DNA of 64,000 bases from Centropus unirufus (Eukaryota; Chordata; Aves; Cuculiformes; Centropidae), in contig VYZI01000130.1 in NCBI GenBank assembly GCA_013397695.1, positions 1,995,522-2,059,521 of the forward strand, written 5' to 3'. The first letter of the stretch is position 1; every line of letters starts with the position of its first letter. The notes under the pieces were generated by a model. The model worked only from the letters and a program-made list of their open reading frames with translations. It searched no databases and had not been told where the DNA came from. Below, piece after piece: positions 25,393-40,344 of this stretch. The position numbers and the translations under genes were made by a program.

Positions 25393-28300
25393 GTATATTA
25401 ACCTTACAGAATGGGAGGTATATTATTAGCAAAACAGTGCAAATGCTTAGCCTGTGAGTAATGCTATGCGTTTCCTGTGGAAGCTCTATTTTGATTTACA
25501 TAAATTTTCAATTAAAATTAAATAAAAACATTAATGTCTAATTCTAATAACATATAATAAAGTAGTTTCATGTAAAATAAAGTTCCGACTCTGAATTTGG
25601 ACCTTTAATTGACCTTGTAGTATAAATAATTAATAAAGGCCATAGATATATTTAGGATTTTCTTGTTGTCTTCTCCTCTCTAATAATTTATAAATAGATC
25701 TTTAGGTATCTGGAAATTGCATTATGTCACTACACGAAAAAAATTAAGTCTGGTTATGATTTTAAGAGCAGGTTCTTATCTCAAGGCAAGGAGATTTCTG
25801 ACTATATGTGGGGAAATGTATGGAAAAGAATACTAATATAAAGTGTGATGAGTTCTATGCTTCTATGCTATGCTTTTAATATTGCTTCTGCAACTCAGTC
25901 TCGGTTTGTGCAACTTGATGAAAGTAAGAGATGTTACTGCATGATCTTTTGTGTCTGAACATTTTTCTTTGTCACTGTGAAGTAATATGAAGGCTGAGGT
26001 GGGAACGTGATTGCAACCCTGGAAATGGCAAAAGGTTAATATTTGGTATTAACTCACTCTGCTAGCGGAAGATGCATGAAGACTACTGAATTTTTATACT
26101 TAAAACATTCACTCTTGTTAAATCGTTGCCTCTTTTTTGCATTATGAAATTATCAGTGGAAGTGCAGCGTTAGCGCAAAGTCTGTGTTTAATATATGCAT
26201 GAGTAGGTGGTTCTTCCTCTTCTTCACAACCATTTCCACTGCATGTCTAACCTTTCTTTTAAAGGAAACAGCAAGTCAAAGGTGAAATGGGCAGTTAACC
26301 TGATCTGTTTTCACAGGCAAAGTTCAGTATAAGCAATGGCATTTTTTGAGAGAGAACTTTTATTACTGTTTTATCTTTTCAAGAGGGGGTGTTCTAGAAA
26401 TATCATATGTAGTAATTTGCCCAAAAATATCAACTCTTCTATGGTCAACATCTGTACAGTCTTTATGACACAAATTATTTTATCCGGTTTCAACTATACT
26501 ATGAATTGTTGAGTAACTTTCTTGCACCTGGCTCACTGGGTGCTGCCAGCTTTCTATTCATCAGTGTTTTGAAATGCAGGTAGGTATCTTTGGGACACTC
26601 TTAGACTGCGTGGTGCACTATGTGCAAGAAGTTAATATATGACGAGCTACATTTAAGATGCATTTAACAACAGAAAATATTTGTGTAAGTCATAGTGTTG
26701 TACAACCTTTGGCTCTTTGCCAAAAATAAGTTAACTGTTGGGTTTTATAACATATGAAGTGTGATAATAAGAAACTCATGTTTCCATCCCTCCCTTTATT
26801 TTTACTGGAATATTTGATTCCCACAGGATTTTGAGCACATATGTGTATTTTAGTAGCTAGATAATTTGATTTTATTTTCGTGTAGTTCTTATGTTATATT
26901 AATTTATTACATGACTTTTGGTTTTAAATTCTCTGATTTAAGAGCCTTTGATTGCTTACAGTTTATTATTCTGAGCTGTGGTTAATGTGTTGTATTTATT
27001 GTTTGACTAATTCAGTAAAAGTTCATATTTGGAGTGTATTTTTAGCAGATTTGACTTCTATTACATAATTTAAAGCCCTTTCACAGTCTCACCAAATATA
27101 GGCTAGATTGCCCCTCTGTTGTACAATGATGAGGGAGGGAACCTGATGAGCTGGAGGAAGGGCACGTGAAAGGAGAAAGCACTAGCTCCTTATCTCCTTC
27201 TTGGTTTCTCTTCAGCTGTCAGTTTTCAAATGCCGCTAATTTCTTGGGCCCTTGTGCTCTGCAAGTTAATGAGGTATTGTGTATTTTTTTCGTAAACTTC
27301 TGTGAAATAATGCTTTCTTATTTAATCAAGAGAAATGAAACAGGAATTGCCAGTTTACCTCAGTATAAATCCAGTTTTGGACCTCATCCCTATTTTCTGA
27401 TTGACTCTTGGGGAGGCTTATTTTAACGTTTTCTTCAGGAGACCCTGTAACACAAACAGTCTTAGGTTGATGCCTTTAACTAAGTCTGACTTTTTAGAGA
27501 AGGGCCACACAGGTTCCATCCATTCTGGGCTTGGCAGAGGCCTAGCCCCATTCTTGGTAGTTAATTTGGATGCAAGCATTCTGTTTTGAGGTGAGGGGAA
27601 TCCACAGACCATCCCATGCTATCTCCTTCAGTGTCAGGATGGGGGAATAGTTCCTGGCAGCTCTGTTTGCTGGTAGACATGTAACTGTGAAGACTTCTCA
27701 GTTGTTGTAGTGAGCATAAAATCTTAAGAGGATTCATCTCTTTGTAGGAAGTGAAGCCTCCAGTGTTTGTCAGACTGCTAAGGAATTTTTACCCTGGGAA
27801 GGAAAAATGTTGATCAGCCTTACTCTGTGGAGATGGAAAAGTGCAATAATATACAGCATACCTGGTACTTATTCTGAACCTCATAATCTTCTTTGCTCTT
27901 CGATCAGCTGGCAGAACTGAAAAATGAAACTGAGTGGCAAAATAATTTTCTCAGGTGTTGAACCTAACTCATAAATAAACTTCATCCTGCAGGCATTCTC
28001 TTCTGAAATACAGATCCTTGCTTGGAGGATATCATAGGGCTTTACTGGCAACACTACTGAGTGTTTCATAAAACACTCTGTTTGGTCATTATCAAAAGAT
28101 TGACACTTTTCCTTGCTAATGGAATTGAATCTGTTACAGCATTAGTCTTTCATTTGCAATGATGCTTTTTAAATGCCAGCACCTTTGTGGTCGTAAATTA
28201 ACACTTATTAATGAGTGCAAGTATTCTAGAATGTAAACATTGCTGTTCCTCTAAAGCTGATTGAGGAGTACAAGTTTAAAACCTCTGTATATTACCAACT

Positions 28301-31300
28301 TAAGCAAATGAAACTTCTGTAATATATGATTCAAACCCATACAATGCTATTATGTTTCAGTGGTGCCAAAGAATATTGGAAATTGATAGAATTTGCTTGA
28401 TTTAATAAGTAACAGCTAACAAAGCATAAGTTGGAATAGTTGTGCATAAGAAAGTTCATACTTTGGAAACCCTGTCACATAATTTCTGTGCATAAGTTCA
28501 CGTGCATCTGCCCTGCCTTTCCTTCACCATGTTCTCTTTCAAACAGTGATCTTCTGGTTTGTACTTTCTTTTGAGAAATCTGAGGAGTGTAATAGAATCA
28601 CAGTTCCCATTTAATGATTCCACAAATGTATACAGTAGCATAACTGTATTTCCATGGTTTTGTATCTTGTCTGTGTACCGATTGAATTTGGGTCTTTCAC
28701 TTGAAGAACTACAACTTGTTTAGGATCTGGTATGTAGGTTTGGAGGTTTCTGCAGAGTGTCTTACTCTTCACAAATTGGTAGTGTTTGTCCATCAAGAGG
28801 CTGTCCATGAAACAAACTTTCTTAAGTGAAGCAAACATTTCTTCATGGCTGACTATTCTAAATTATTTTATGATGAATAAAGTGTTGGCGCTATTCATTC
28901 CCTTTTAAAAATAAGTTAAACATTCCCAACAGGAGCTACCGGACGTTTTATATTAACCTGTTGAGTTACTGATATTGGCTGTGTATCCCGGCTGTTGGTT
29001 TCTGTCTATTTGGCCAGTTTCTAATCCTTATAAAAATGTTTCTCTTACCCATTATTACTATTAGTGGTGGTCACGGGGTCTGAATGACCACAAGGGGAAG
29101 CATTTTGTTGGAAATTTTAAAATATAGTTATTTTAGGTAATGCTCCTTCATGTACATCGTAGCTTGCTTTCTTCTTTTTCAAATTTTTCAAAATATTTAG
29201 GTAAAAAATTGAAGGAGTTTTAATCTATAAAATGATGCTGTTACTTTTGATTTTCAAATAAGCCAGAAATGTATTTTATCATTCTTTTTTAAATGTAACT
29301 GGTAATAGATTAGTCTTCTGTCATTCAGAATATTCTGTTGTTGCGTTGTTAGTAATGAGATCTTTTATTACCCTTGGTACTCCCCTAAATGACACACACC
29401 TTAGGCATGACATATGTAGTCCTCATTTTGTGGTTCCGTACTTGAACCAAAAGGCCACGCTCTATCTGTTGTGGACATCTTGCTTGATGGCCTACAGGTA
29501 CACAACAGAACAACAGATGTCATGACTCAGCTTTTTTTTTTTACCTATTGTCTAGAAATCTGCTTCTTCCTCCTTACCTGCTGCCCTTTGCAACACCTCT
29601 TAGTGGGAGAAGATGTCTCTGCACTTGACCCTTCTGACAAAGACATTGATTGGGAGTTGAAATTTCAGAAACGCTCCGTCCTTTGTCATCCTTTGGCCGG
29701 GAGGGTGGTTTGTTTTTAGTATGTGGGAGAAATTACCTGTGTGTATACAAGTAGTTTGCTTTAAAAGAGGCTTTACTACAACAGTGAAAGATGGCAATAG
29801 CTAGTTGGCATTACAGTGTGTCTTTATGTGCAACAGGAAATGCAATCAACAATTACATGCTTACAGAAGAAATGGAAGAAATCTCTCGTAACAATGTATG
29901 AAAATCTATCCATATATAGTGTTTTGCAGTAAGACAGATAATGAAGTTTAAAGCAAATTCACTATTCCTGAATAAGTCATGTAAAATATTTTGATCTTAA
30001 ACCAAATGCCTTTTTCTGATATAGCTTAATATGTTTTTAAAATAGCTCAATATGGTGGTTTTGAATGTATTCTAGATTCATTCATTCAGACAGGTGGTCT
30101 GAGCCAGCAATTAGATTTAAATTTGCTTTAGGTGTTGGTATAGACATTGCAGAGTCTGCATAATCCACCCTGCAGCAGATGAGAGAGTCTGATGGTCTGG
30201 TACTCTCAGTGATACCTCAGGTGATAGCAGTAAATGTAGGGGAGGAGCCAATAAAGCAATAGAAACTTTGTCCATATGCGAACATCGGTCAGCTCTCTTA
30301 TTTAGTAAAAGTGCCAAGTAATGCAGATAACTTACTGAATGTGACTAAATAAAATAAATAAGATACCATATCTTTGAAGCATCAAGTGAGTTTCTACAAA
30401 TATTTTTGAGAGTTGTATTTTTTTTTGCAAAAGAAAAAAACTCAAACAACCTTTGTATGAAAACCTAAGACAAACATAAAACCTCTCTTTGGGGTGGGAG
30501 GCTGCAAAACAAAGAGCAATAATGGGTGAGCTCATGGTAAACAAAGATTTGTTAGAGAGATACTGACTTTGGACTGAAGCACTCCTAAAAGGCCACGAGA
30601 CTGAATTTAAAAGCTTAGCAAAACTTCAGAACATCATCAATGAAAGGCTGGTAACTGTGTAGCAGGGGTGAGAGTGTCAGCTCACCCAAGAGACCACTAG
30701 CGACCATTGTTTTTACTGGCTTGATGACAGACTTTCTAATCCTGACAGTCCAAGTCATATTGTTTTCTACCTCTCCCCACCAAAAAAAAAAAAACCCTTT
30801 AAAAAATGTAAAAAGTTAGAAAATGCAGCAATCAACAGGCAGATGGGATTTTTTGTATAACCCTCACTGGACACTGCCTTTGTTAATAGGAGCAGGCACT
30901 GGTCCATGTGCTGCAGAGGTCTGCCTGACATTACTATTTCCTTCGCTGACAAACAACCCACCTCGTAGTTTAGAGGACAAAAGAATGTGAAATATCTCAA
31001 GGATACAAAAAATTTTAGGGGAGTTAAAATGTCATGAGAAATAAACTGCTGAAGGTGATACTTCCTCAGATATAAAAATGCCTGAGGGCAAATATTTGGG
31101 GTTTTTGGCTATCACTTGGGAGAGGCATGCATCCTTCTCCACATTAAAAATATAATTTCTGTGATGAAAAAATGGCTCAAATAGCCAAAGGGCATAAACT
31201 ATCAATTATCAACAAATAGCTGAGCCTACCAGGAACTGAAATGTGATCAACAACTTGAAAACAGTTTTCAGTCATGCATGCTAGGAAGATACCTGACCAT

Positions 31301-31530
31301 CATTGCTTTGTGCCTGTTTTTTTTTGTTCTCTGCTTTCCTGTCTTAAGCAGAGTAATTCGTTTTTAGGGATACGTGGTGTAGTCTGATGCAGGTGTTGCC
31401 ATCTTCTGAATCTTAGGTTGATCAGATATGTTCTGGTCAACAGTGTATAGCTGCCTGCTAGTTAACAATCCAGTTCCTCTAAAATCACATAACAGGAAAC
31501 AGGACGTGTGCTTTAAAGTTGCCCCCCCCT

Positions 31531-31561
31531 AAAGAAGGAGAGAGAGAGAAAAAAAAAAAAG
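31531..31561 (+). repeat. Purine tract: GA repeat plus A run
   Basis: A 31-base unbroken purine run combines a (GA)n stretch with about a dozen A, and it is preceded directly by a run of eight C (31522-31529). It could form non-B DNA. I see no link to a gene feature. Confidence 0.85.
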
Positions 31562-34012
31562 TAAAAGAGATTTCCAGAGGCTTTACTTGATATGTGTGTC
31601 CTATCTGAAATGCAGACTTGGTTTTGATGTAGAAGTAGCAAGCAAGGAGCAATGCAAGGTGAGAGTCAAGTTACCAGCATATGATGATAAAAGTCTGAAA
31701 ATTTTTGCAATGCAAAACTTTGAAAATTTTACAAAAATTCTGATCCTAAAGTTTCATGTTGGGGAAGATTACCCACTGAAAGTTGCCTCTTTCAAGTTCT
31801 TTGTGGCTGAGATCTTGAACTTGAAGCTAAAACCTGGAGTACATCAAGGAAGCATGGGGGAACCTTTGGGTTAGGCTTATGGTACCAGTCAGCCTGGCCT
31901 AAGCTCATGCCTAGTTATCTGGCCCAAAGAAAGGTTTGTGAAATTAACCTTTAATTGCTTGAATCTGCTCACTAGTTTCACCCTGTTTCTATTAGGTTGT
32001 GTTGGTCCACCGTGAAAGCTCTAGAGCATCAGACTGACAATCCCTGAAGAGGGATAGCTGAGGTGCGGGTTTGCCTGGTGGACTTCATTGTCTGACCAAA
32101 ATGTGGCAATCTAGAAACTCAGTTTAGAAAAAAAAACTTAAAGATTGCAATATGACAGTCTTAAGAATAGGAGAAAGGGGATAGACATTACATTAAACAA
32201 AATTCGTTTTTTATTCCACTCTTTTTTCGTCTACCAAATATAGTCCAAAGACTAGACACTGTCAGGTTTTTTTATAATTTGATTCCTAAATGTCTCTCCT
32301 ACTAACAGAAATAGAGATACTAGAAAGATAACGTATTTCAGTATTAAAGTTCTATTTTGCCTTCTGGAAAATACTTTTGAAATATATTTAAGATTCATCT
32401 TAATACTGCCTTTTCTTTTGAAAACAAAGCATTTCTGAACAGTGCTGCCCTGTGTATATGTTGCATAGCTTGTGTGGGCTTTGAAGCAGTTGAAGCAGGT
32501 AGGTATCTCCTGCTCAGTCCTGGAACTTTATGAGGAATCTTCAGATGAGATTGGTAAATAGTGGAGCGATAATTAAAAGCACAAGGGGAGATTTAATAAA
32601 AATTGATGTTTGTTGCAATTAGAAGGCAGGCTTGAAAAATCAGCAGCAGTCTGTCTGTCAGCATATAATTACCTAGCTTATGCATGCAAGTTTCTGTTTT
32701 TAACATTGATCACAATTTTAAGAGTGAGGATTCAGGGTCAATAGCCGCATTTCCTTAATATTAGCTTATTTAGATTTTAAGCCTGTGATAAGACAGCCCA
32801 AGGAAAAAGGGAAAAATTAATTCCCAGGACTTTTTGAGGAAAATCATATTTGTTCATAATGTTCACTGAAACTTCAAGGTCTGTCACCTGCTTTGACGTG
32901 TTTGGTTTACTGCTCAGTTGAATAGAGAAACAATAGGAAAATCAAGATTTTTGGTAGGAAACGTAAGAACAATACTTTTGATTTCAAGGGACTTGAATTT
33001 TTTAATAAGGTTGTGTTTATTTCCCTACTAACGAAACATCTGATTTCTTTTCAGATGTCTGTGGTCAGAATTCAAATAAACCTATAAAAATTATTTTTTC
33101 TACGAAGTTAACAGATGTTAAAGTGGCCAAATGTACAAACAGAAAAGGAAGAAAAATAAACTGCAAACCGGAATCTGTGATCATTCGTCAAGAATCCAAA
33201 GTAAAACATGAGAATAAAGAGGAAATTAAGGACTAAAAATAAAAAGATGGTTAGAATGGTAAATGGCAGAATAACAGGATTTATTAAGTACTGTGGCTTT
33301 TTATGGATTTGTTCATAAAATCTTGTTATTTTGGTTCTCCAGAAGTTTGGATTCATATTGTAATAACTAAGTGAAATGATTCTATAAAAATGAGGGAATC
33401 ATAAACATATTACAAGAAGTGAATTTCAAAAACAATTAGGATTCATAGCACATGTTTTCAAAAGAGCTCAACACCCTTTTGAAGGCCAAATTTCCCAAAG
33501 AGCTTTTTATGCTGGATGGTGAGATCTTCTGAAATACTGTCTGCAGATGAGTATGCTTGGTACTTGAAAATCAGAGACCACTCTTTAGAGAGTTGGACCA
33601 AATGATCAAAATTCAGGATCAAGATACATCACACAAAGCTTCAATTTGTTTTGTTTTTCTACTGCAATTAGTGTGCTTTTACAGAAGACAATAGAGGTAG
33701 AAATTGGCAGATTTTGTGCTAATTTCAATCTAAGAGGAGAAAAGTAGAAAGTCAAGTTGGGCATTACAGAATTGTTCATGAAAGGAGCTTGTGAAGGGAC
33801 ATTGTGGAATTCTTGTACATACACCTTGCAAAAATGCTGTTAAACTTTGAGCATGGGTCTAGCTCTAGTAAGCACATCTGTTCCTGGAAGGTCAGTATTA
33901 AAATATAGTTTTTGCTGGCAGTCCTGAGCTCTCAACAAAGAAGTTGAATCACTTCATCAGCTCCTGTCTTTTATTGCATGTGCTACAGTTGGGAAAGACT
34001 TGACTTGGATCT

Positions 34013-34270
34013 CTAGAATGGTTTTAGGCTAAAAGAGGGGAGAGTTAGATTAGATATTAGGAAGACTTTTTTTTATTCTCTGAGGGTGGTGAGGCAGTGG
34101 CAGAGGTTGCCCAGGAGAGCTGTGGATGCCTCATCCCTGGAGGTGTTTGAGGCCAGGTTGGATGAGGCTTTGAGCAACTTGATGTAGTGAAAGTTGTCCC
34201 TCCCCATGGCAGGCAGGGTTGGAATTGAATGATCTTTATGGTCCCTTCTGACCCAAACCATTCTGTGATT
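34013..34270 (+). mobile_element. CR1 LINE 3' fragment, sense
   Basis: The copy starts at the C-terminal coding end (AGAATGGTTTTAGGCTAAAA), followed by a decayed RLDIRKK-like stretch with a T-run insertion. The GGTGGTGAGGCAGTGGCAGA block follows, then the LEVFEARLDEALSNL-equivalent, and a tail of the type GGTCCCTTCTGACCCAAACC ending attctgtgatt at about 34270. It is severely 5'-truncated and non-coding. Confidence 0.93.
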
Positions 34271-35132
34271 ACTTAGAATGGGCAGTGTTGGGATTAAAAG
34301 TACTTGCTGCTCTGCCATGTTGTTAGCTTGTTTGCTCTCTGTGATTTACAGCGAAGTCCAGGGATGCTTACTCCAGAGGTCAGAGTAGAAAAATGTGTTT
34401 TTCTTCATTAGCTTCTCTACTGAAAATGGTATGTCCAGTTTGAAGAGGTCGCTGCAGGAGTGAGAGGAAGTGGAAAAAGACACAAACTTTATACATGAAA
34501 TTTATAAGATCTTAGCTTAGATTGCATATTCATTACATTTAGCACATTCCTAATATACTGTTGAATTAAGTTCAGATAATACTGCAGAAATTTATTTTTC
34601 ATGTCTTTTTAAAATTTCTTTTATTACTGATTATTTTAGGGGAATCTTTGCCAGTGCTGTGATGGTTCTTTTCAGTTACCTGAGGGTGTGTTGAGTGTCA
34701 GTAGACTTATGTTTAGGGAAGTAAACCAAGCCCTAGATTTTTTCTGATGAATCACCCTCCATGCTCTTATGACCGAGGTTATCTCCAAAATAAAATGTAA
34801 TAGGAACCCATTTTGTTTTCCATCTATTTCAACCTATAAGTATCTGAAATGCTTGGTATGTGTTGTTTGTATACAGATCTATTTAACTGTGACGTTTTGG
34901 AATAAAGATCACTGGAGTTTGTCCTTTCATATGGAATTCAGTTCACAGTAGATAGTTAAGTTAAAGTCCAGGTACCATAAATCTATTTAATAAACTTGTT
35001 ACCTTTGGAGTCCTGTAAGAAAGTTCAATTAGTGTTAAAGAAACTATGCTTCTAATAACTTTGTTACAACATTTCTGGTCACTGGAAAATTGTAAGGACA
35101 TTTCACTCCATTTGAAATTTCAAAACAAAGCA

Positions 35133-35205
35133 TAATTTTCTATAAGGAGTAGAATTTACTGGGTCCTAATTTTCTATAAGGAGTAGAATTTACTGGGTCC
35201 TAATT
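35133..35205. repeat. Perfect 34-bp tandem duplication
   Basis: Bases 35133-35166 and 35167-35200 are identical. Each begins taattttctataagg and ends ttactgggtcc. A further five bases (35201-35205) start a third unit. It lies in otherwise unique intron sequence, so it is a recent local duplication, a possible polymorphic minisatellite seed, or an assembly artefact. Confidence 0.97.
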
Positions 35206-36460
35206 GTTCTTGAAAACATTAAATTTGTGATATATTTTAAGATAGCAGTGTAGCTAGTGTAAATAGTTTTTACTGAAATAAGAGGTACAAAACCTAGTTC
35301 TCAAGAAATATTATTTGAAATGTGACTTTTAATGACAGGTGGCAAAGTTCTGACTTCTTATCTGGCATTGAAAATTGAAAGGTATTTTTCAAATTCTTCT
35401 TCTTAGTTGCAGTAAAACCCTTCCTGCCTGATGACCTGTTTTATTTGTGTGATAAATTAGACATGATAATTGTGCTCTTTTAGCAGATTCCTGCCTGTGT
35501 TCCATTTGTCATAACAAGTAAGTCTAGGAGCAGTCTGTAGAATTGCAAAGGAAGGAATTTTGTATTTTCGCTTTATTATTAAGAGTACTTGCAGGTCTGG
35601 GAAAGTCAATGCAAGGATGGAAACCTGGACCAACTGAGAGAATTCTCACTCCCACCTCTTTTTCTCTTCTTCTGATAGGCTGAGAAGACTTTGGGGTGTA
35701 AATTCGATTTGAACCTCAAATATCTGTTGGTTCTTCCTTTCACAGAAATATAAAGTCAAGCTTCATGTTCCATTTCTTCTCTCTGTTAAGTTCCTGGCTC
35801 ACTCATCCTGTTTTTCACTGGTATCACCAGTCAGATCCTGTTCTGTTCTTCCTACAGAGTACCCCATTAAATGAGACACTTAGAACAGTTAAAATGGTAA
35901 TGGGCTAAACTCCTTCCAACATCAAATGTCAGCTCAGATTTTCTTATCTGTCTCCTAACCCTTCTAGGCAAGGAGGTATTTGGGTTTGGGTTGATTGGAT
36001 TCCTTTTTGAGAGCTCAGTGATAGGGATGTATTTCACCAGTGAGTGGTGAAATACAGCTCTTTAAAATGTCTTAAGTGGAGTACTTAAAAATAGAAGTCC
36101 AAGGATCTTGAGGCACTGATGGGAAATCATAGCCTTCCCTTTTCATCAGCAAAATGAGATTATAATTATATGGCTACTTTCTCATTCACCTTGTTCAACC
36201 GCTTTCCCTTAAACTGAATGGATTGTCATTGAGATTTATTGGTAGCTATGGCTGTACATTCATGACTGTGAAAGCAATTGGTTCTAGGCAACACAAAATC
36301 TTTTTCCTTAGCCATGTCTCCACTTTAAGGGCATATTAATGGTTCACCATAAGTGGTAAGTGTTCCAGATCGGGTCTACAAGCATCGCATTGGCTGGTTT
36401 CTGTACCATAAAGGTGCCTGGAGATGCAATGCAGTTGTCTCATGGGAGTGCTACACTGCC

Positions 36461-36481
36461 AAAAAAAAAAAAAAAAAAAAA
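36461..36481 (+). repeat. 21-base A run
   Basis: Twenty-one consecutive A follow CTACACTGCC. No processed pseudogene or SINE body that I recognise lies upstream, so it is treated as a mononucleotide tract. Confidence 0.9.
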
Positions 36482-39400
36482 TCCCACCCTGTACTTCCAA
36501 AATGGAAACGGAAAGAATTTCTTCTGGAAAGTGGCAGCTGCATTCTGACATTCATGTAATGGGAGCAACTGAAAGCTTTATGGTGTGTAACAGTGACACT
36601 GCATTCCAACATAAGCTTCTCTCTGCCCTTCTTCCAACCAATAAACTATTCTTCCTCTCTTTTCACTCTCACCGCTCCTAATCTTCTTCTGTTTATATGC
36701 TTTAATCATAATAGCAACAAATCCATCCCTGCCGGTATTATCACACCGTTGCAAATTTTGGCCATCTCCTCTGGCACTTCCCTTGTAGATGGAATGATAT
36801 TGCCTACTTTAATGGGGCTTAATTCTCTATGTAAAATACTGCTCTGTCAATGAATATTTTCTCTATGAAACTATTTTCAGTCCAACAATAAGATACAGAT
36901 TTTTGGGAGAACAGTTTTCTCATTATTACCTTAACCCATAAAAAAGGGTTTTCTTTTTTTTTTTTTTCCAAACATTTTGGGCAGGTCTTCAGTTACCCAA
37001 ATATTTTTTCTACAGAGTAATTTGCATTTCTGCCCTGTGAGACTTGTAAATGTAATGAACAGTCTGTGTGTTTAATATTTTTAATATTTTTAATAATTTG
37101 CAAATAGTTCAGTATGTGGAGCTGACCTGTTGAGAAATCGTTTTCAATGTCTGTAGAGAACACTACTGTGTATATTTAGCATAATTCTGTGCTTCATCTG
37201 CAAAATTTTAGGAGTACTTCTTAATGGAAAATAAGTAATATGAAACAACAGATTATTTCTTTCCTGTGCCATGACCCACTTGTAAGGTGAGGTATGGACG
37301 ATCCCTCTCCCATTGACATTAAATGGGTTTCAGCATTGGAAGTCAGGTATTACAGAAGATATTGACATCCTGTTGAAAGATGTGATTTGAAGTGTATTGA
37401 TTTCAGAGGGAATCGTCAAAGGTCTCAGTTTTAGTTCTCAGTCCAAGAAGTTACTCTCAACTACCATGACAAGTGTTTTATGGCAGTTTTGCAAGTGTTT
37501 TTAATTGAAATTTATTCAGGAGGCAGAATTAAGGCTCATTTCATTGCTGGAAATTTTACCGAGAGGAAGGTGGAACCACAGAGCACCAGGAGCAGTCAGT
37601 AGGATATTGGGTATCTGCAGTCTCATTAGGGCTCTGCCTTTTGTTTACTCTGCTTGTGACCAGCCACGCTCTTGGGAAATCTCTTACTCTTAGAAGCTGA
37701 AATTGGATACCTCCAAGATTTTCGTGTCTTTCACTTTCTTGCGACTGAATGTTATATCCCTCGTTGTTTTCATCCCATTTATTTCTTCTGTAATTAAACT
37801 CTGGAGGACGAGTTTTAGTATATTCTTAATCATATTACACAAAGTTTACACTGCAGAACTCTGATTGTGATTCACATTTTAAAAGGACTGCTCATATCAC
37901 TGGTGTATTGAGTTTGGTTGCAGGATTACAACATATCAAATCAAATCAAAATGATTATCAGTGGGAAGTGACCTTAAAGTAGATAAAAACTTAGTCACAC
38001 CTCACCTTAGTGCAAATGACACTCAAGCCCATGTACCATGAGCCCCGGGGTAAAATTCTCTATCACCTGTGTTTAAGATGCTTGTTCTGTTGCCTATTTA
38101 CCATGCCCAAACATTCACTTAAGGACACAGGAAGTCCATAAGATAAAATAGAAGACAGCGCACACTTAAAAGCAGGAGTGAAATGTTTTTTGTCACTTCT
38201 ACTCATTCTTTAGTTCTTTTGCTCTCATGAAATTATGTGAATTTTTTTATATTGAGGAGAGATTGTCTCTCTTGGGAGAGACAGCTTGCTGACACAAAAA
38301 AACCCCCAAACAGCGTCTTGAACCACTGATGGAGAAAATATTCAAGATTTTTAAATATATTTCTCTATTATATATACTATACTATACATAATTCATGACA
38401 GAACAAACTGGACTGACAAGTCCAGAAAGTCCTCTCTGGTAAGGGGAAAGCTCAAGCAAATGCTTGTGCATCTTCATGGAAATCTGCTCAGCAAAGCTGT
38501 CATGATAAAGTAGAGAATACTTCTCTAAGCCTTGTTGTTTTGCCTGCAGATTCCTGTGTACTAAGTAAAGAAATCGTGATTAACGTGGCACTCCCTGTCA
38601 AGGGTAGACTGCATATTACCATGAAGTGCATCGTTATGTTATCTTTGAAAAATTTCATCTGACAGATAATGACTTTTACTCTGCCAACACAGCAGAGGAA
38701 TAATAAGATAATATATGGGATAAAGTGAACTAGATCACAAATGTTACTTCTGACAGCGAAAGAGCTTTTGCTTTTCCTAGGGTTCTGGTGGAATTTTAGA
38801 TAAAACTTCCTTGCTTGTTTTCTTTCCAGCCCTGTGATTTGAAGGCACGCACATAGTGATGCTGGTGCTGCAGAGCAGAGCTGTGTGACTGCAAGGTCTC
38901 TGGGCAACCCCCAGGGCTGTACTTGGTTACTTCTTTACTGAGCATTGATCAGTGTGCGATGAGTTGGTAATAAAATACAATAGGTTGCTTCCTTACTCCT
39001 GCCTGCTTATTTGATCTCTGGGATTATATCCTCAGCACTGTCCTTCACTGCTCCCTGTAACAAGTAGTGTAACCCACTCAAACTTCAAATTGTAGCTGAC
39101 AAATGTCTTTCAGTAGAATACATTAAAGAAAAATAATAGCGTGGGATTTTTTGCCTCGATCTGATTTGCATGCTTTTTGTGTCTTTATAAAGAATCCGTT
39201 TGGACATTTTACACAAATGCTTTGCTGATGTGTTTGCGCCTATTGCATTGTGCAGAATGTATAAGTTGTTGTAAATTTAATTGTTTTGTTGTTTTTTTTT
39301 GTTCTCTGTTCTCATATAAATCAGAACAAAAGAACTTCCAACTGTTTCTGTAAATCCAAAAACATGGCGTAACCATGACCCAGTGAAGACCTGAAGGTTC

Positions 39401-40344
39401 TCAGTTGTCACCTTGTCATCTTGTTTTAGATAGATTAAAATCTGGTTAGAAAGCTCAGATGTACAGGGCCGTGTGTGTTCTTTATGTAGGTAGTTTGGTG
39501 GAAGCCTTTTTTTATTCTTTAATATTTGTATGAGGCAGTGATGACATGAAGTTAATCATACTCGTTTAGGTCTCCTACCTAAACAAAGCTCCTTGATTAA
39601 CGCTGTGCTTTCAGAGAACAGGCATTTCTTATTCTTTACTTTTGAAATAAGTAGTTTCTCTTCCCACTGTGTTATAAATGTTGCTGTCCAAGTCATACAC
39701 ACCCAAAGTTGATGGACACATAGCTCTAGACACCAAATATATAAACAGTTTCTAAAGTGAAATGCCACAAGTGCCCACACCTTCGTACTGTGGTGTTTGC
39801 TGAAGGAATAAAGGGCAGAAAATCTTTGGGTTTCAGAGTGTTTGGTTCTCTGGAGACATACTCAGGCCATGCCCTGTTCATTTTTTTTAGTGTATCTATA
39901 CTGCTTGTCTAGGGACTGGCAACTGCCCTGGTACCCACCTCAAATTGTGTGAAGAGCTTGCAGATCCTGCTAGCTTTTTGTTGTTAACAAGATCAAAAAC
40001 TTCTGAGACACTGCATTATAGTATAGTCATTCAGGTCTTCAATCCTGTGTAATTTAAAGAGTTCAAAATTAACAATGAAAATAGAAGCGGCGGCCTGGTG
40101 GCTAAAACAAAAAGCATCTATGTCTTACTTATTGAACTTCAGTATGGGCGTCATCCTGAGTGTCGAAATCTTGCAGTGTAATAGCATGTTAAGTAAATAA
40201 CTTAAATAATTTGAATGAGAGTTTTACAAGTATTTATTGTCACAACAATCAACAGTGAAAGTTCCAGTGTAATGTAAGAATGCATGTGCTAGGTTTATCC
40301 AGTCAACCAGAGCACAGCAAGGGTAAGTGAGGCAACCCACAGCT

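Noticed and set aside
28585..28620. AATAGAATCACAG, similar to antisense CR1 terminal octamers
   Set aside because: The adjoining bases do not continue into a CR1 tail.
36360..36481. Sequence ending in 21 A, considered as a processed pseudogene or SINE insertion
   Set aside because: No coding similarity, no promoter boxes and no target-site duplication seen. An A tract alone is not enough.
38500..38907. 135-codon minus-strand frame
   Set aside because: No recognisable domain, no splice context and no conserved motif. Chance length in non-coding DNA is the simpler reading.
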